Positions 45,101-56,141 of a stretch of 64,000 bases of DNA are shown here, piece after piece (position 1 is the stretch's first letter; every line of letters begins with the position of its first letter). The stretch is from Chlorella sorokiniana (Eukaryota > Chlorophyta > Trebouxiophyceae > Chlorellales > Chlorellaceae): positions 4,259,001-4,323,000 of the forward strand of contig CP084619.1 in NCBI GenBank assembly GCA_025917655.1, written 5' to 3'. The notes under the pieces were generated by a model, which saw only the letters and a program-made list of their open reading frames with translations, was not told where the DNA came from and searched no databases. Position numbers and translations under genes: made by a program.

Positions 45101-46747
45101 GCGCGGACAGCGGGGCGCGCTGCGCCGCCACGAACTCGGCGAGGCGCGCGTCGCTGAAAGGTTCGCGAGCCGCGGGGGATCCGACGGCAGCGACAGCAGC
45201 GGGAGGGCTAAGCCGCCAGCATGCAGCGCCTTCGCCTCTTCTTCCAGCTCGGTCGCCAGCTGGACCGCTTCTTCCACAGATAGGCTGTGCGCCCGTGCGG
45301 GGCAGAGGCCGGTGTCTTGGCTGCCTGTGCTGCCGGTGCGGCGGCTGCGGCCGGGCTCACTGCATCGCCCGCTGCTGCTCCGGGCGCTGCTGCCGCGGGT
45401 GTGGGACTCGCTGAAACATCCTGCTGCATGGCTGCCGCCAGTTCGCTGGGAGCATTGCCAGGGTGGGGCACGGGGGTCGCTGACGGAAGGGCGCAGCTGC
45501 AGGGCTGGCATCTTCAGCTGCGCCCCCTGCCGCCTGCACCGCGGCTTGCTCGACAGGAGCTGCGGGCGCAGCTGGGGTCTGGGCAGCAAACGGCTGCTTC
45601 TGCATCCCGGCTGGCGCATCAACCACTGCTGGCTCATCTACCTCCATCGCGTCCGCCTGCTGCTCCTTGCCTGCCGCCGCAGGAGCCGCATTCTCTTGGC
45701 CCGACACCGGAGACACCTGCGCTGGCGCAGCCGCCTTGCTGCCGCTGCTGCCGGAGCCCTTGCTGGGGCGGCCACGCTTGGCTACGCCGCCAGCCTCCTC
45801 CCGCTGCTTCTTCCGCTGCTTCACAAACCACTTGTCCACCTGCGGCCAGGCGCAGAGGCGCAGCAAGCTGCGTCAAAAAACAACTTTCATGCAGAACGAT
45901 CGCTTCAAAGAGCTTCAACCTTACAAGCAGTCCTTCCGTGGCAGGGGCCAGCAGCCCAGTCCCACCTGGCCTGCCTCCAGCCCCAACTGGGCAGCGAGCG
46001 AGGCCTTACAGGCAGCTGATGGATAACCATTGTCAGCAAGGAAGCCTGCGGAGGCAGACGGCAATGAATTCGAGTATGAGCGCCTCAGGGATGAGTGTGC
46101 TGGCTTGTCGGGGACGCAACGAGCGTGCGAGGGCATCGCCCAGGGGACCCACCTGCAGCGTGGTGAGTTGCTGCTCGGTGAACGCGTCAGGGCGCAGCGC
46201 TTCCGCTTCCTCTCGCTCTTCTCATCCTTGGAAACCTGCGAAGAGGAAGTCGTTAGTCACTTGACATGGGCAGATGGCGACAGAATGGCAGGAAGAGAAG
46301 AACGGAGGGCAGGTGAAGGCAGCTGAACCCTGCTGCCGCAAGCTGTCGCGCAAGACGCAACCAGCGGCAATCTGCAGCGCACCTTGTTTGGCAATTCCGC
46401 TGCAACAGGATGATTTTCATGCTGAGGAGCAGCTGGTGCTGCGGCAGCAGCACTCGCAGGCTCTGGAGAGGGATCAGGAGCAGCAGCGATGGCCACGTCA
46501 CCGCCCGTCGTTGGTGGTGCCGCCGCTCGTCCCACTGATGCTGGTTCGGCCTTGGCCGCTGGAGCCGGCGTCATCTGGTCCTCAGGAGCTGTGGGTGGCT
46601 CGACCTCGGCCGTAGAAGGCACGGCATCGGCAGGGTGCACCTCGCTGCCCCAGCTTTGCTGCCGGCGTTGGCCCAAAGAGCCGTAAGGGTGCCCTTGATA
46701 TCAGAACTGGCGCTCGGGCCATTCTTCTTCGTGATCGCTCTGAACAT
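39101..46747 (-). CDS. FAS1: Chromatin assembly factor 1 large subunit (FAS1/CHAF1A) with N-terminal homeodomain
   Basis: CAF-1 deposits H3-H4 on newly replicated DNA; this is its large subunit. The start at 46747 reads MFRAITKKNGPSASSDIKGT. At 46235-45790 there is a homeodomain: SERKRKRC, FTEQQLTTLQ, GYPSAACKASLAAQLGLE, VDKWFVKQRKKQREE, followed by an AT-hook-like KRGRPSKG. FAS1 features follow: the block SALVDALEDGDEQRLWQWEL, RDQKVLPKELR, then VQERLSAV (about 44660-44320; Arabidopsis FAS1 has ECLWCWETRDLKMMPKS), a long KER coiled coil (44110-43450), the PCNA-box-like KKSSNKFLAFFQPK (about 43400), GYFELFLKPPEGPH, WFSGDSQRPPFYGSRKPRW (about 42270), AVDYEVMSDLEWEEE (about 42030), an acidic patch (GGEEEEEEADSFICADGYLS), and the winged-helix region LLPELLSFVQSEPRLTKDK with VPKKWVQDSVKENFEWRG (about 40620-40200). 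After a second box-like GIERFFTAK comes an Ala-rich helical tail. Some 15 or more exons; several one-base breaks (for example 46648-46651). Confidence 0.85.
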
Positions 46748-47062
46748 GGCTGCCCAGGGAACTGTGCGCAATTAAACCATGTCGGCCTCCGCCACGATAG
46801 CCCTGCTCTTCACACTCGTACACAGGTATTCAATGGTCTCTCAATGCCGCAATGCAGCGATGGCGGCACGGTGGCCGAGCAGGCATTTGAACGATGCACG
46901 CTGACCTGGCGGGCAGGTTTCAATTGCAGCTGCAGCGCGCTGGTCGGCCCTTTTGTCATCCTCTCGTATACAAACCTCAGTTGACCAACATCAAGATGCA
47001 GCTGAGGCAACCAACAACAAATTGACACTGGCACAGGTCGAGGTTTCTCGCATCCACTCTGG
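46748..47062. other. Intergenic: CAF-1 promoter and GH18 3' region
   Basis: The 315 bases between two minus-strand genes hold the CAF-1 upstream region and the end of the chitobiase transcript. No gene was seen. Confidence 0.5.
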
Positions 47063-49208
47063 TCATAATTGCTTGCCACCGCTGCTGCCAGTGAACGCAC
47101 GCAGCGCGCCCCACATCGCCGCTGTTTGTTGCTGGCAGTCAGGCTCCACACAGCTGTAATCCAGACAATCGAGGTTCCACATCCCCACGCCCCTCAACCC
47201 AAGCTCCGATGCCACGGCAGCCTTTTTCTGCAGGCTTTTCGGGTTGTCATACCACACCTGCAGTGGCAACGGTAGCAATCGTACTGCACTCTCCTGCAGC
47301 TCTGTGTGCACAAGGGCACGCACATGCCCTGCTGCTGCCTACCTGGTGGGAGTAGGCGTGAGACTGGGCCGCCAAGCGGCACCGCGTGTACGGGCTCTCC
47401 TGTACTGCATCGTACCGCTCCCCTTCACACACCATGCCCGGCTGGGCCCCGCCGCCCTCCTGCCGCCTCCAGCGCTGCTGCCCCTGCAAGCGGCCAGCGC
47501 TGCCAGCGTCCGTTGCGGACGCCAGCTGCCTCTGTCTGCCACTGCGGGCACCGCTGCCACTTCCGCTGGATGCGCCGCCTTGCAGGATGCGTGCCGTGCT
47601 GTTGCCGCGCAGCATGGCAGCCACCTCGGCATAGCAGGCCTGGCGCCCGCGGCGTCGCTGCAGGGCGCGCCGGCAAAGCCCGTGGGCGGCAGCTGGCACA
47701 GCTCCGCTTCCTGGCCAGACGCGAAGGCTGGGTTGATGCAGGGATACACATAACCGTACCTGAGGGAGTTGGGGCATGGTGCACCCTCAGTCTGGTCAAC
47801 AGGGCAACCTCACTGAGAAGTGTCGATGAAGGCAACCCACGCAGAGCAAAGGGATCGGCAGCAGGTGTGCGGCGGGAGCGCAGGTCCATGGCAGCCGCCC
47901 ACCACGGCAGCCCCAGCACCAGCTTGGGCGCGGGGACCCCAGCCCCAGCCACTGCTCCAGACCGCGTTGCACCAGCGCCAGCGGCGAGTTGGCCGACGCC
48001 ACGCAGCGGCCCCACATCTGTGCATCAATGGGGTGGGGGTGGACATGCGGTCGAGGAGCGGCAAAGCATGCAGGCGCATTGCGCGGATCAGCCCTGCAGC
48101 GGGTCCGCCTGGCAAGCCCTTTCCATGACTTTCCTGGCCAGCTGGGCACCCTCACTGCGCCCCTGGCCCCTGCCCCACATTCGCAGCACGGCGGCCTCCC
48201 ACCTGCGAGGCGGTGTCGTAAGCCATGACAAACAGCAGGTCCGCCGCCGCCGCCAGCGCCGCCCAGTCGTACCACCGGCCGTCCACGCCGTACGGCGACC
48301 ACGGAATATCCACAGACACCTGTGCACGCGGACAAACCGGGTTCAAGCTCTCTGATCATAAAGCCGAACAAGCTGCGCCACTACAAGCTGGGCGGTGTGA
48401 CTGAATAACCTCCCCCGACACCTGCGACCCAGGAATGGCGGTGTGGAACACAGCGGCCGCCTCTGCCACCAGCGCGGCATACTCTCCAGCCAGCGGGTCG
48501 CCGTCCGGGACAGGGTTCTCCTACAAACGGGGCCCAGGGATGTGGGCAAGGGGCGGGTTGCCCAGGCGCAGCTTTGCTCGACGTGAGCTTGAGGAGCTGA
48601 GCTAGCAGTCGCTGGGCTGCTCGACTGGCTGTGGCCTTCCAACCTGCCCAGCCAGCCCCACCAGGTCGAAATTGATGCCGTCCAGGTGCTCCGCCACAGC
48701 GCGTTGCACTTGCGCATCCAGCCAGGCGCGCCGAGCGGTGCGGTTGCCATACACGGCGGCGGGGTTGGCGCCCGACCGTCCAGCACGACACGCGCCCCCG
48801 CCGCGTGCGCAGCGCACATCAGCGCCGGGTCCTCGTTCCAGGCCACCGTGGTCAGCTGGCTCCAATCAAACCTGCAGGGGAAGTAAAGACAGAGCCCGGA
48901 ATGGCGAAAACAGCTTTGAAGGGGGCGGGTGCAACACAGGAGGCAGAGGATACAGAGCGTTCGGGTGCCAGCTGCTCAACCGCACCCTTGCTACCACCTC
49001 ACCGGTCGTACGGAGTGTCTCTGCTTGTGCTGAAGCCAAACACCTCTCTGTCATGTCTTAAAGTAATGGGCTGGCACAGGTCGGGATTGCTGCAGGGGCA
49101 CCCCGCGCTGGAGACGGTGCTGCGCTCAGCGACGGCAGCTGCTGCCTGGGCATGAGACGCCCCAAGGATAGTGAAAATCGTGAGCAGCCAACAACGAATG
49201 CTAAGCAT
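47063..49208 (-). CDS. CTBS: GH18 di-N-acetylchitobiase (CTBS-like)
   Basis: Glycosidase that splits chitobiose units, in animals a lysosomal enzyme of glycoprotein turnover. The start gives a signal peptide (MLSIRCWLLTIFTILGASHA), then the CTBS-type N-terminus CPCSNPDLCQPI and REVFGFSTS. Later blocks: FDWSQLTTVAWNEDPALMCA, HAAGARVVLDG, WLDAQVQRAVAEHLDGINFD, EYAALVAEAAAVFHTAIPGS, VDIPWSPYGVDGRWYDW, LLFVMAYDTASQ, WYGYVYPCINPAFA, GAPCSDAAG, VWYDNPKSLQKKA and LRGVGMWNLDCLDY. The catalytic DGxNxDxE motif is split by an intron: DGINFDL ends one exon near 48648 and the Glu codon GAG opens the next at 48521 (after TTGTAG), so the acid/base residue is kept. One frame break lies at the C run 47937-47940. 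Confidence 0.88.
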
Positions 49209-49669
49209 CGGTGTTTACAGTGTTTGAAGAGCAGGTTTTGGCCAGCTTTTGATACAACGTATAGGTTTGCGCTGCCGAACGGGCATACGTTTCCTGACAA
49301 CGGATCGATGTGCACAAAGCGGCTGAACAGTGATCAAGCGCCCTCGGCATCTGCAGGAGAAACCAGCAGGGTGCCGCCGCCGCGCTGGCAGCACTGGCGG
49401 TGCGGGAAGACTTTATCGGTGTACCTGGACCCTGCAAGCAATTTATGCTTGGTTACGGAACCAGCAACACCATGCAGTGCTGAAGGACACAAACCTGACT
49501 TGGTCGGCCGACGTATTATGAGCTGCAAGTAACGGAACGACACCAGCCCTGACGTGGCGGTGGGGCGGTGGCGCCAGCATCGCATGCACATGGGACTCGG
49601 CAGTCTCTTCTGCTCTCCCAATGCATGGTGCGCTTCAGTAGATTTATCTGTGATGTGGTTTGATTCATC
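49209..49669. promoter_or_regulatory. Divergent promoter, GH18 and ASCC2 genes
   Basis: The 461 bases separate outward-facing start codons at 49208 and 49670. No recognisable core promoter motif or extra gene was seen. Confidence 0.45.
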
Positions 49670-52600
49670 ATGGCCACAATGCAAAGGTTTCTCGCCTTCC
49701 TTCCCGGTGATGGGCAGGCGCTCGGTGCAGGCGGAGAGTCGCTGGCCCTGATCGAAGAGGATCTCGAATGGCTGTTGACAGCCCCTGCCGAGGAGCTGTG
49801 GGCCTTGGTCAGGACGGACGCCAGCCTCTTCCTTCTCATCGCCACCTTCCTGCAGTATGCCAGGTGCTGAAACGGGGGCGCGTATTTTACAGCACTTCTC
49901 GAACGTGTCGATGGCAGCGGCGAGGCAATGCATGGCAAAGCGGTCTCCGGCAGGAACTGCCGCCTGGTGCCGCTCCGCCGCCATTGCTGCTGCCGCCTCT
50001 TTCATCTGGCCGGTGCTCGTTATTGTCGCCTGCAGGCGCCCCTACGACGAGGGCTTCCACGAGCAGTCGGCCACCGAAGCAGCCATCTGGCAGCACATGC
50101 TCCCCCTGCTGCATCGCCTGTGAGTTGCGCAGCTGTGGCTCCGCATCTCCTGCGCTCGCTCGCCTTTTCTGCACGGGCATGCCTGCAAGCCTGGGGCTCC
50201 TGGAATGAATGCCGGGGTAAGCCCTCCTGATGTGCAGGGTGTGCGCTGAAGAGCGAGGCGTGCCTTCGAAGGCCGACCGCGCTGCACTGCTCTCCCGCCT
50301 GCTCGACTTCCCCCGCTTGCTGGACATCTGCGGCCTGTACGGCGCTGCAGCTGCCGCCTCCAGCAGCCCTGCCGTCGGCAAAAGCCAGCTGACGCAAGTC
50401 GTGAGTGCGTGCCTGGTGCTGCTGCCACGGCTGGCAGAGCAGACGGTGGCAGCGGCGCCCGTTGTGGCTCAAAACTTGGCTCAGGTGGCCGAGGCGTGCT
50501 TGACTGCGGCGCGTGCTGCCGGCAGGGATGCGGACATGATGAAGAGCCTGCAAGGTGGGAAGCGGGGTGCCGGGTGGTGTGGGCGAGAGCAAACCCGGCT
50601 GGGGGCATGTCGAGCTTGAAGGGCACTGGGAGGATCTGCTTTTGCCTCGTGAGCGTGACATCCGGCGTAGCGGCAGCCCTTGCATGATAGCATGGCTGCG
50701 CTGCCGCCGTAGAGCTCTGTCCTGTCGAGGGCTGGTGGCTCACTGCCGCTTCCCTTTCCTCACGGGCGGTGCTCAGCAGGGCTTACGCGTTGTGCTGCCT
50801 GATGCCCGCACTGCTGCAGACGGCATCCTGTACCTGCGCGACACGTGCCTCACGCTCGCCAGCCTTGTGGCAGCGCGCCCTGCGGCGGCGGCGCTCCTGC
50901 TGCAGCAAGGCCCTGCTCTGATGGAGGCGCTGAGCGCTGTGCACGACCAGCTGCTGCCCGCGGCACAGCGTGCAGCGCGCGCAGCGCGCCCGACGACGTC
51001 GCCGCCGCGCTGCTGCTGCGCCGAGCCTGCCAAGTGGAGCTGGGCTCGGAGCGGCTGGCGCAGCTGCTGCTGCTGCACGGCTGCGTGGCGCCGCCGGACG
51101 GCAGCGTCGGTGCTGCTGGCAGCGGCGCCGCGGGCAGCAGCGCGGCCGGGGCGCGGCGGGCGGCTCGCCCGTAGCGCGTGGAGAGGCGCTGCTGCAGGCT
51201 CTCATGCTGCTGGGGCACCGCGAAGAGGAGGCGGGCGGCGGCGGCGCTGGGCTCAGCCTCGGGCAGGCGCTGGCCCGCCGCTACGGCCTGGGCGGCAGCA
51301 TTGAGGCTGCGCTTTTGGAGGGCAGCCTTTCCCTGGACGAGGCACAGGCGGATTACGTGGCAGCCCTGCTGGGGTCGCCAGCCTGGCAGACGCGCCCGGC
51401 CCGCAGCTGCCGCCCGACGGGCGGGGCAGCACCGCTGGGACCGGCAGCGGCAAGGAGGCGTCGTCGGCCGACCACGCCGCCGCTCTTCAGTCCAAGATCC
51501 AGCAGGTTTGTTGCAGGGTTGCCCAGGAGGCAGGCTCCACCCGTTGATCCCGTTGCCAGCGCCGCGCTGCACCCTGCACCGCCGCTGTTTCGACATCCTC
51601 AACCATTCTGGATGCCGTGCATGCTGCCAACATGCCGCCTACTCACAATCAAGACCCCCAGCGCCGTGGTCAGTATGTCTTTGCAGCCTGATGCGCGCGC
51701 CTGTGCCGCCACTTCTCGCGCAGGTGAGGGAGATGCTGCCAGAGTACGGCGACGGCTTCTTGGCGGCGTGCCTGGCGCAGCTGGGGGCAGCCCCGAGCGC
51801 GTGCTGAATGCGCTGCTGGAGGGCAGCCTGCCCAAGCAGCTGGCCAAGCTGGACACGCAGCTGAGCCTGGCCGACTGGCAGGCGGCGGCGGACGCCGCGA
51901 CAGCGGCCTCTGGTTACGACGCGGACTTTCCAGCCACGCTGGGCGGCGGCCAAGCCGCTGACGCAGCGGGGACGGCGCCCGTCAGCGCCGCACCGGCGGG
52001 CGGTGGGCAGCCCAGGACGGAGGGCAGTACGGCGCGGTACCTGGACGCGCGGGAGGCGTCGTACCGCGAGGCCCTCTTCACCGCCGCCAACGCCGTGCAG
52101 GTGCGCGAGCTTTGCACGTCCTGCTGTTTGCTGGGTGCCCACTGCTTCACATCACAGGTCACACCACAGTTGGACGTGGCATCCAGTGTTCTTAACCCAC
52201 CTCTTTCCAGGCTTCCCTGCCCCTCCGCGACTACCACCTGACAAGTGTGTCCCCGTCCCTCCTTCCTGCTCCCCCTCTGCCTGATTGCAGTGGGAGTACG
52301 ACGATGAGTGGGACGACTCAATGGAGGACCTCGTCAAGTTTGGGGCTGCGGGGCTGGCGGAGGTGGAGGAGGAGCAGGATGCGGCGGCGGCTGCCGGGCG
52401 CGGCCCGGGCCCTCGCCCGCCCCGCGGCCAGGCGCTGCAGGCAGGCGCCCCTGCCTTTGCGCCTCGGGCCCCGCAGCAGCAGCAGCAGCAGCCCGGCAAG
52501 CAGCAGCAGCAGCAGCGGCAGCGTGGCGGCCCAAAAGCCAAGGGCAGCAAGCTCTGGGTGCTGGACGGCCGCATTTACAACTACCCAAAGGCGGGGGCGC

Positions 52601-52969
52601 AGGAGGTGGGAAGCCGCGGGGAAGCCGAGGCGGCCCTGGAGGCCGCGCAGCAGGCGGCCCAGGCCATCATGGGCCTCGGCCCCGGCGGCAACAAGCCCCA
52701 GCGCGTGCAGCAGCAGCCGCAGCAGCAGCAGCCTGGAGATGACGGGCATTCAGGCCATGGCGGAGACACCGACGTTGCTGGCGGCGACGGCGGCAGGGAT
52801 GGCGGGCAGCCCGGCGGGCGCGGCGGTGGACGGGATAGCGGGGCGGGGGCGGGGGCGAGGCGACGGGGGCAGGCAGAGTCACCGGCACAAGGATCAGCAC
52901 AAGGCGGGCATTGCCAACCACCACCGCCGCGAGAAAGCGATTGCGAAGCAGGCGCGCGGCATGTGGTGA
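49670..52969 (+). CDS. ASCC2: ASCC2 / Cue3 homolog with CUE domain (ribosome quality control)
   Basis: ASCC2 binds K63-linked ubiquitin through its CUE domain and works with the ASCC3 helicase in splitting collided ribosomes and in alkylation repair. First exons: 49670-49863 (MATMQRFLAFLPGDGQALGA, then EEDLEWLLTAPAEELWALV), 50036-50119 (RRPYDEGFHEQSATEAAIWQ), 50238-50554 (LLSRLLDFPRLLDICGLYG). The middle is helical (DGILYLRDTCLTLASLVAA). The CUE domain is at about 51720-51860: VREMLPEYGDGFLAACLAQL then VLNALLEGSLPKQLAKLD. The C-terminus has WEYDDEWDDSMEDLVKFG, long Gln runs, Gly/Arg-rich repeats, and the typical end HRHKDQHKAGIANHHRREKA, then KQARGMW at 52969. The last block needs a frame change in the G runs at about 52836-52873; without it the reading would stop at 52983. 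Confidence 0.88.
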
Positions 52970-53369
52970 CCCTGGCTGCCTGAGCCTCAATTCCCTGGCC
53001 ACCTTTCTGCGTGTGATGATGCATGTCACTGACGTGCTCGCCAGCATGAGAATGATGGGTGCTCCTAGCGGCGGCGGCCATGTCAGAGGCGGGACGGCGG
53101 CCAGAATCACTGTCCTGCCAAGGGACTCACGTGATTGGGAGGTCCAGAGCCTGTGTTGTGCATCACTCCGTGCCGCTGCCAGACGTGATATTCAAGATTC
53201 AAGGAGCAAAAAGCATTGAAACGGTGCTAAGCACTCGAAAGGGTTGTTGTGACCTCGCACACTCCGCAGCCCTGAACAAGTTGGCGAATAGTGGACCATA
53301 TCTGGGTTTTGTTTGAAGCATCAGTCACTGACGGTCCTGCGTGACGGCGGGAGCCAACGCGCTTGCGAT
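52970..53369. other. Intergenic: ASCC2 3' region and RING-CH promoter
   Basis: Both neighbours are on the plus strand. No TGTAA, repeat or extra gene was seen. Confidence 0.5.
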
Positions 53370-54020
53370 ATGAGGCGCTCTGTCCCTTCCGGCCTCCCTG
53401 ACGTTCAACAGCCGTTGATATCCCCTCGGCAGGCGTCTGCGACAGCGTCCGACGCTGCCGACAGGCCGTCCAGCAGCAACTCCCAGACTCGCTCGTCCTT
53501 GCCTTCTGCCAGCACACGGCCGGCGGAGGGGGAGCCGCAGCTGGAAGGCCCGAGCGCACAGCAGCAGCAAGCAGCAGCCGGGCCGCCCACATGCAGAATC
53601 TGCTGGCAGGATGACGAGGAGGGCCTCATGAACCCGTGCAGCTGCACCGGGAGCATGGCGGTGAGTGCCGCCGCTCGCCTCAGACCTCCGCCTGCCTGCC
53701 CATTTTGTCGTGCTTGCACACCCCTCCGCCTCAGCGCATCTCCATTCGTGCCTGCAGTGGGCGCACCACGCATGCATCCAACACTGGATAGACGAGAAGC
53801 ATGACGCCACGTGCGAGGTGTGCCGGCAGCCGTTTGCAGGCGGCTTCCGGCCGCCGCCGCCGCGGCCGCCGCGGGCGCCGCTCGTTGCGCAGCTCCAGGT
53901 GGACAACGCCGACAACAGAATCGTGCTGCTGGCGGACCCGGGCACGGGCGCCATCGTGGCGAGGGTGGTGGTGCCGCCCGGCGCCGGCCTCACCGACGAC
54001 AGCGACAGCGACGACGAGGG

Positions 54021-54053
<33 letters not shown>

Positions 54054-54654
54054 GCCGCGCGGCTGGTGCGGCCCCGAGCTCGTGTCATGGCCGGAGCTTT
54101 CTTCCTGGCCTGCATGCTGCTCATCATCTGGCTGGTGCCCAGGAGCGAAGGCAAGCCGGGGGCGGGGGGCCCTTCAGGGGGCTCTTTTGATGAGGCTGCC
54201 GCTGTCGGTTGCGGCAAGCTGTCGTGTCGCGAGCCACTGCCATGGTCAATTGGCTGCAGGGCTGCTGAGGTCGCCGTGACTGTGTATAATCTTCACATTT
54301 TCGACAGTCGGTTGCCCTCGGCCTGCGTTGCAGGGGGCGAGTCGCCCGGGAGTGGTGGTTTCGGGTGCTCATCATTTCCATGTGGGCTGCCTCGCACTCC
54401 TTCCGCCGCTGGGAGACCCAAGGTGAGGAGCAGCCAGCGTGCTGAGTTTGTACCACAACGCAGGGCTCTGTGCCAGCCCGTCGCACTGCCTCGCAATCCC
54501 TTTCTGGTCTTTTGGGTGCCTGGCGCTGCTGCTCACCCCGCCCTCCCTCCCTCTTGCCTGTACAGTGCGCACGCAGCGGCGGCAGGTGGTGCTGGAGGAT
54601 GCACGGCAGCGCTTCGTAGACTTGGAGGCGGGCGTGCCGCAGCGCCGGCAGTAG
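53370..54654 (+). CDS. RING-CH (MARCH-type) membrane E3 ubiquitin ligase
   Basis: Predicted membrane-bound ubiquitin ligase. Exon 1 is 53370-53660 and exon 2 starts at 53758 with TGG; together they complete a C4HC3 RING-CH finger: CRICWQDDEEGLMNPCSC, TGSMAWAHHACIQHW, CEVCRQPF. The spacing (C-x1-C, seven residues, H-x2-C) is exact for RING-CH rather than classic RING. After FRPPPPRPPRAP and a beta-rich stretch (NRIVLLADPGTGAIVARVVV) come an acidic DDSDSDDEG and a poly-Ala run from a GCG repeat (about 54018-54050). In that repeat the frame must shift by one to reach a clear membrane segment, MAGAFFLACMLLIIWLVP. A second hydrophobic stretch follows (FRVLIISMWAASHSFRRW), then the tail RRQVVLEDARQRFVDLEA. 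The exact splice before the third exon is unresolved (a GC donor at about 54150 is likely). Confidence 0.82.
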
Positions 54655-54951
54655 GCCCAGCTGGCCTGCGCTGGTGCCTGGCGCCGCCCTGCGCTCCGCT
54701 GCCGAACGAGGCTGCCATGAACCTGCTGCAACCTTGCTCTCCTGCATTTATGGCTCGAACCGCACAGTCCAAACTTACCCTGCACCAATTTTGACACCGT
54801 GGTGTTGTGCGCCTTTGATCCGATCCCAAAGCTCCCGCGGGCACTTGTTCAGGGGTGGCGCTGTGCTGCGCTCTCTGTGCGGCATGCCCTCCCCTGCAAT
54901 GATGACGGGCATTGTCGTGCCATTCGATCAATTGTTTTTAATTGCGACACC

Positions 54952-56141
54952 ATGCAGACCGTACCATCACGACAATGCTTCAAGGGGCACGCAGTGCTGC
55001 CTGGTAGCAAGGCTCCGCGCCGCTGCGGCCGGCTACAGGCACGTGTCTATGCTATATCACTTCCAGAGCAGTTCACGGGTCGTCAATTTACCCTTCTAGC
55101 GACCGGCAAGGACGCCACAGAGAAGCTTGGGGAGCTCATGTCTGGTGACCTGCGTGCTGGCGACGCTTACTGTCTCAAGGGGGACCCTGGGGCGGGGAAG
55201 AGCACTTGGAGGTGCGTTGGTCCCACCTTGGGGGCCAGACCAGGCCTGCTTATGTTAGTGGACGTCCAGTGGTAGTACGCAGCGCCCTTTCTGGCTCGCT
55301 AGGCAGTTTCTGAAATGGAAATTGATGTTGTGGGCTCACAGTCGCTCCCTTGTTGATTGCCCGCCTGCAGCCGCGCCTTTATCCGTGCCGCCACCGGCGA
55401 CCAGAGCCTAACGGTGGAGCCGCCGCCGCAGGGGCTTCGCCCTAACGAGTACCGCTGCCAGGGCTTGGTGGCTCCCGCCGAGTTTGGAGGTGGGCTGAGC
55501 TGCAGCATCCCTCCTGCGGCGACGCCCTTTCCATGAGGCTGCACGCTGCAAGCCGCCATTCCCTGACCCAATGCAGCTTTGCCAGCTCCCCGTGCTTGGC
55601 CCCTCGCTCCTCGCTGAGCCATTTTACAACCCGCTTCGCCCTCCATTGTACGATGCAGAGCTGCCCCTCCTGCACTATGACGTGGGTAACCTGTCGCGCC
55701 CCAGCGACGCCGACTGCGAGATGATTGCCGGCACCTTCCCGGGCTGCGTGTCGGTCATTGAGTGGGCGGAGCAGCTGCGAGAGTGGGGCGCCGCCCCCGA
55801 GCAGCGCCTCGCCATCTACTTCCGCCGCCTGCCCGCGGTGAGGCTGCGCCATAGGAGGGATGGGAGGGGGGGGCTGAATCGAGCGTGTCATCATCTCCCC
55901 CATTGCGGCGTGCCAGCTTGCATTCCAGCGCGGTGCCCCTGCCCCACCCCATGCATTCGCAGCAACCCGACTCTGATGTGCGCCTGGTGACCGTGATGCC
56001 CCACACCGGGCGTGGGAAGTGCGCGTTGAGCTGCTGCAGGCCAACCTGGCCATCTCCGGGCCCCCAGTTGGTGGGCGGCAGCTGTGCTGTGCCTGCAGCC
56101 TGCCATTCCTGTGCGTTCAGCATTCCGAACCGGCCTTCTGA
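54952..56141 (+). CDS. TSAE: TsaE, tRNA threonylcarbamoyladenosine biosynthesis ATPase
   Basis: Bacterial-type P-loop ATPase that works with TsaB/TsaD to make t6A37 on tRNA; in algae it should act in plastids or mitochondria. The first 40 residues (MQTVPSRQCFKGHAVLPGSK, then basic) fit a transit peptide. The domain begins LLATGKDATEKLGELMSG and has the Walker A GDPGAGKST, interrupted by an intron just after it (exon ends at 55212). Next are SRAFIRAATGDQSLTV, EPFYNPLRPPLYDAELPLLH, YDVGNLSRPSDADC and the diagnostic VSVIEWAEQLREWG. In the last exon the reading frame with WEVRVELLQANLAISGPPV, stop at 56141, looks more genuine than the alternative that stops at 56151. The usual SPTF motif after the P-loop is not visible, either lost in a mis-placed splice or diverged. 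Confidence 0.8.

Noticed and set aside
48640-48670. Apparent loss of the catalytic Glu in the GH18 enzyme
   Set aside because: A GT donor right after DGINFDL and a downstream acceptor place GAG next, restoring the motif.
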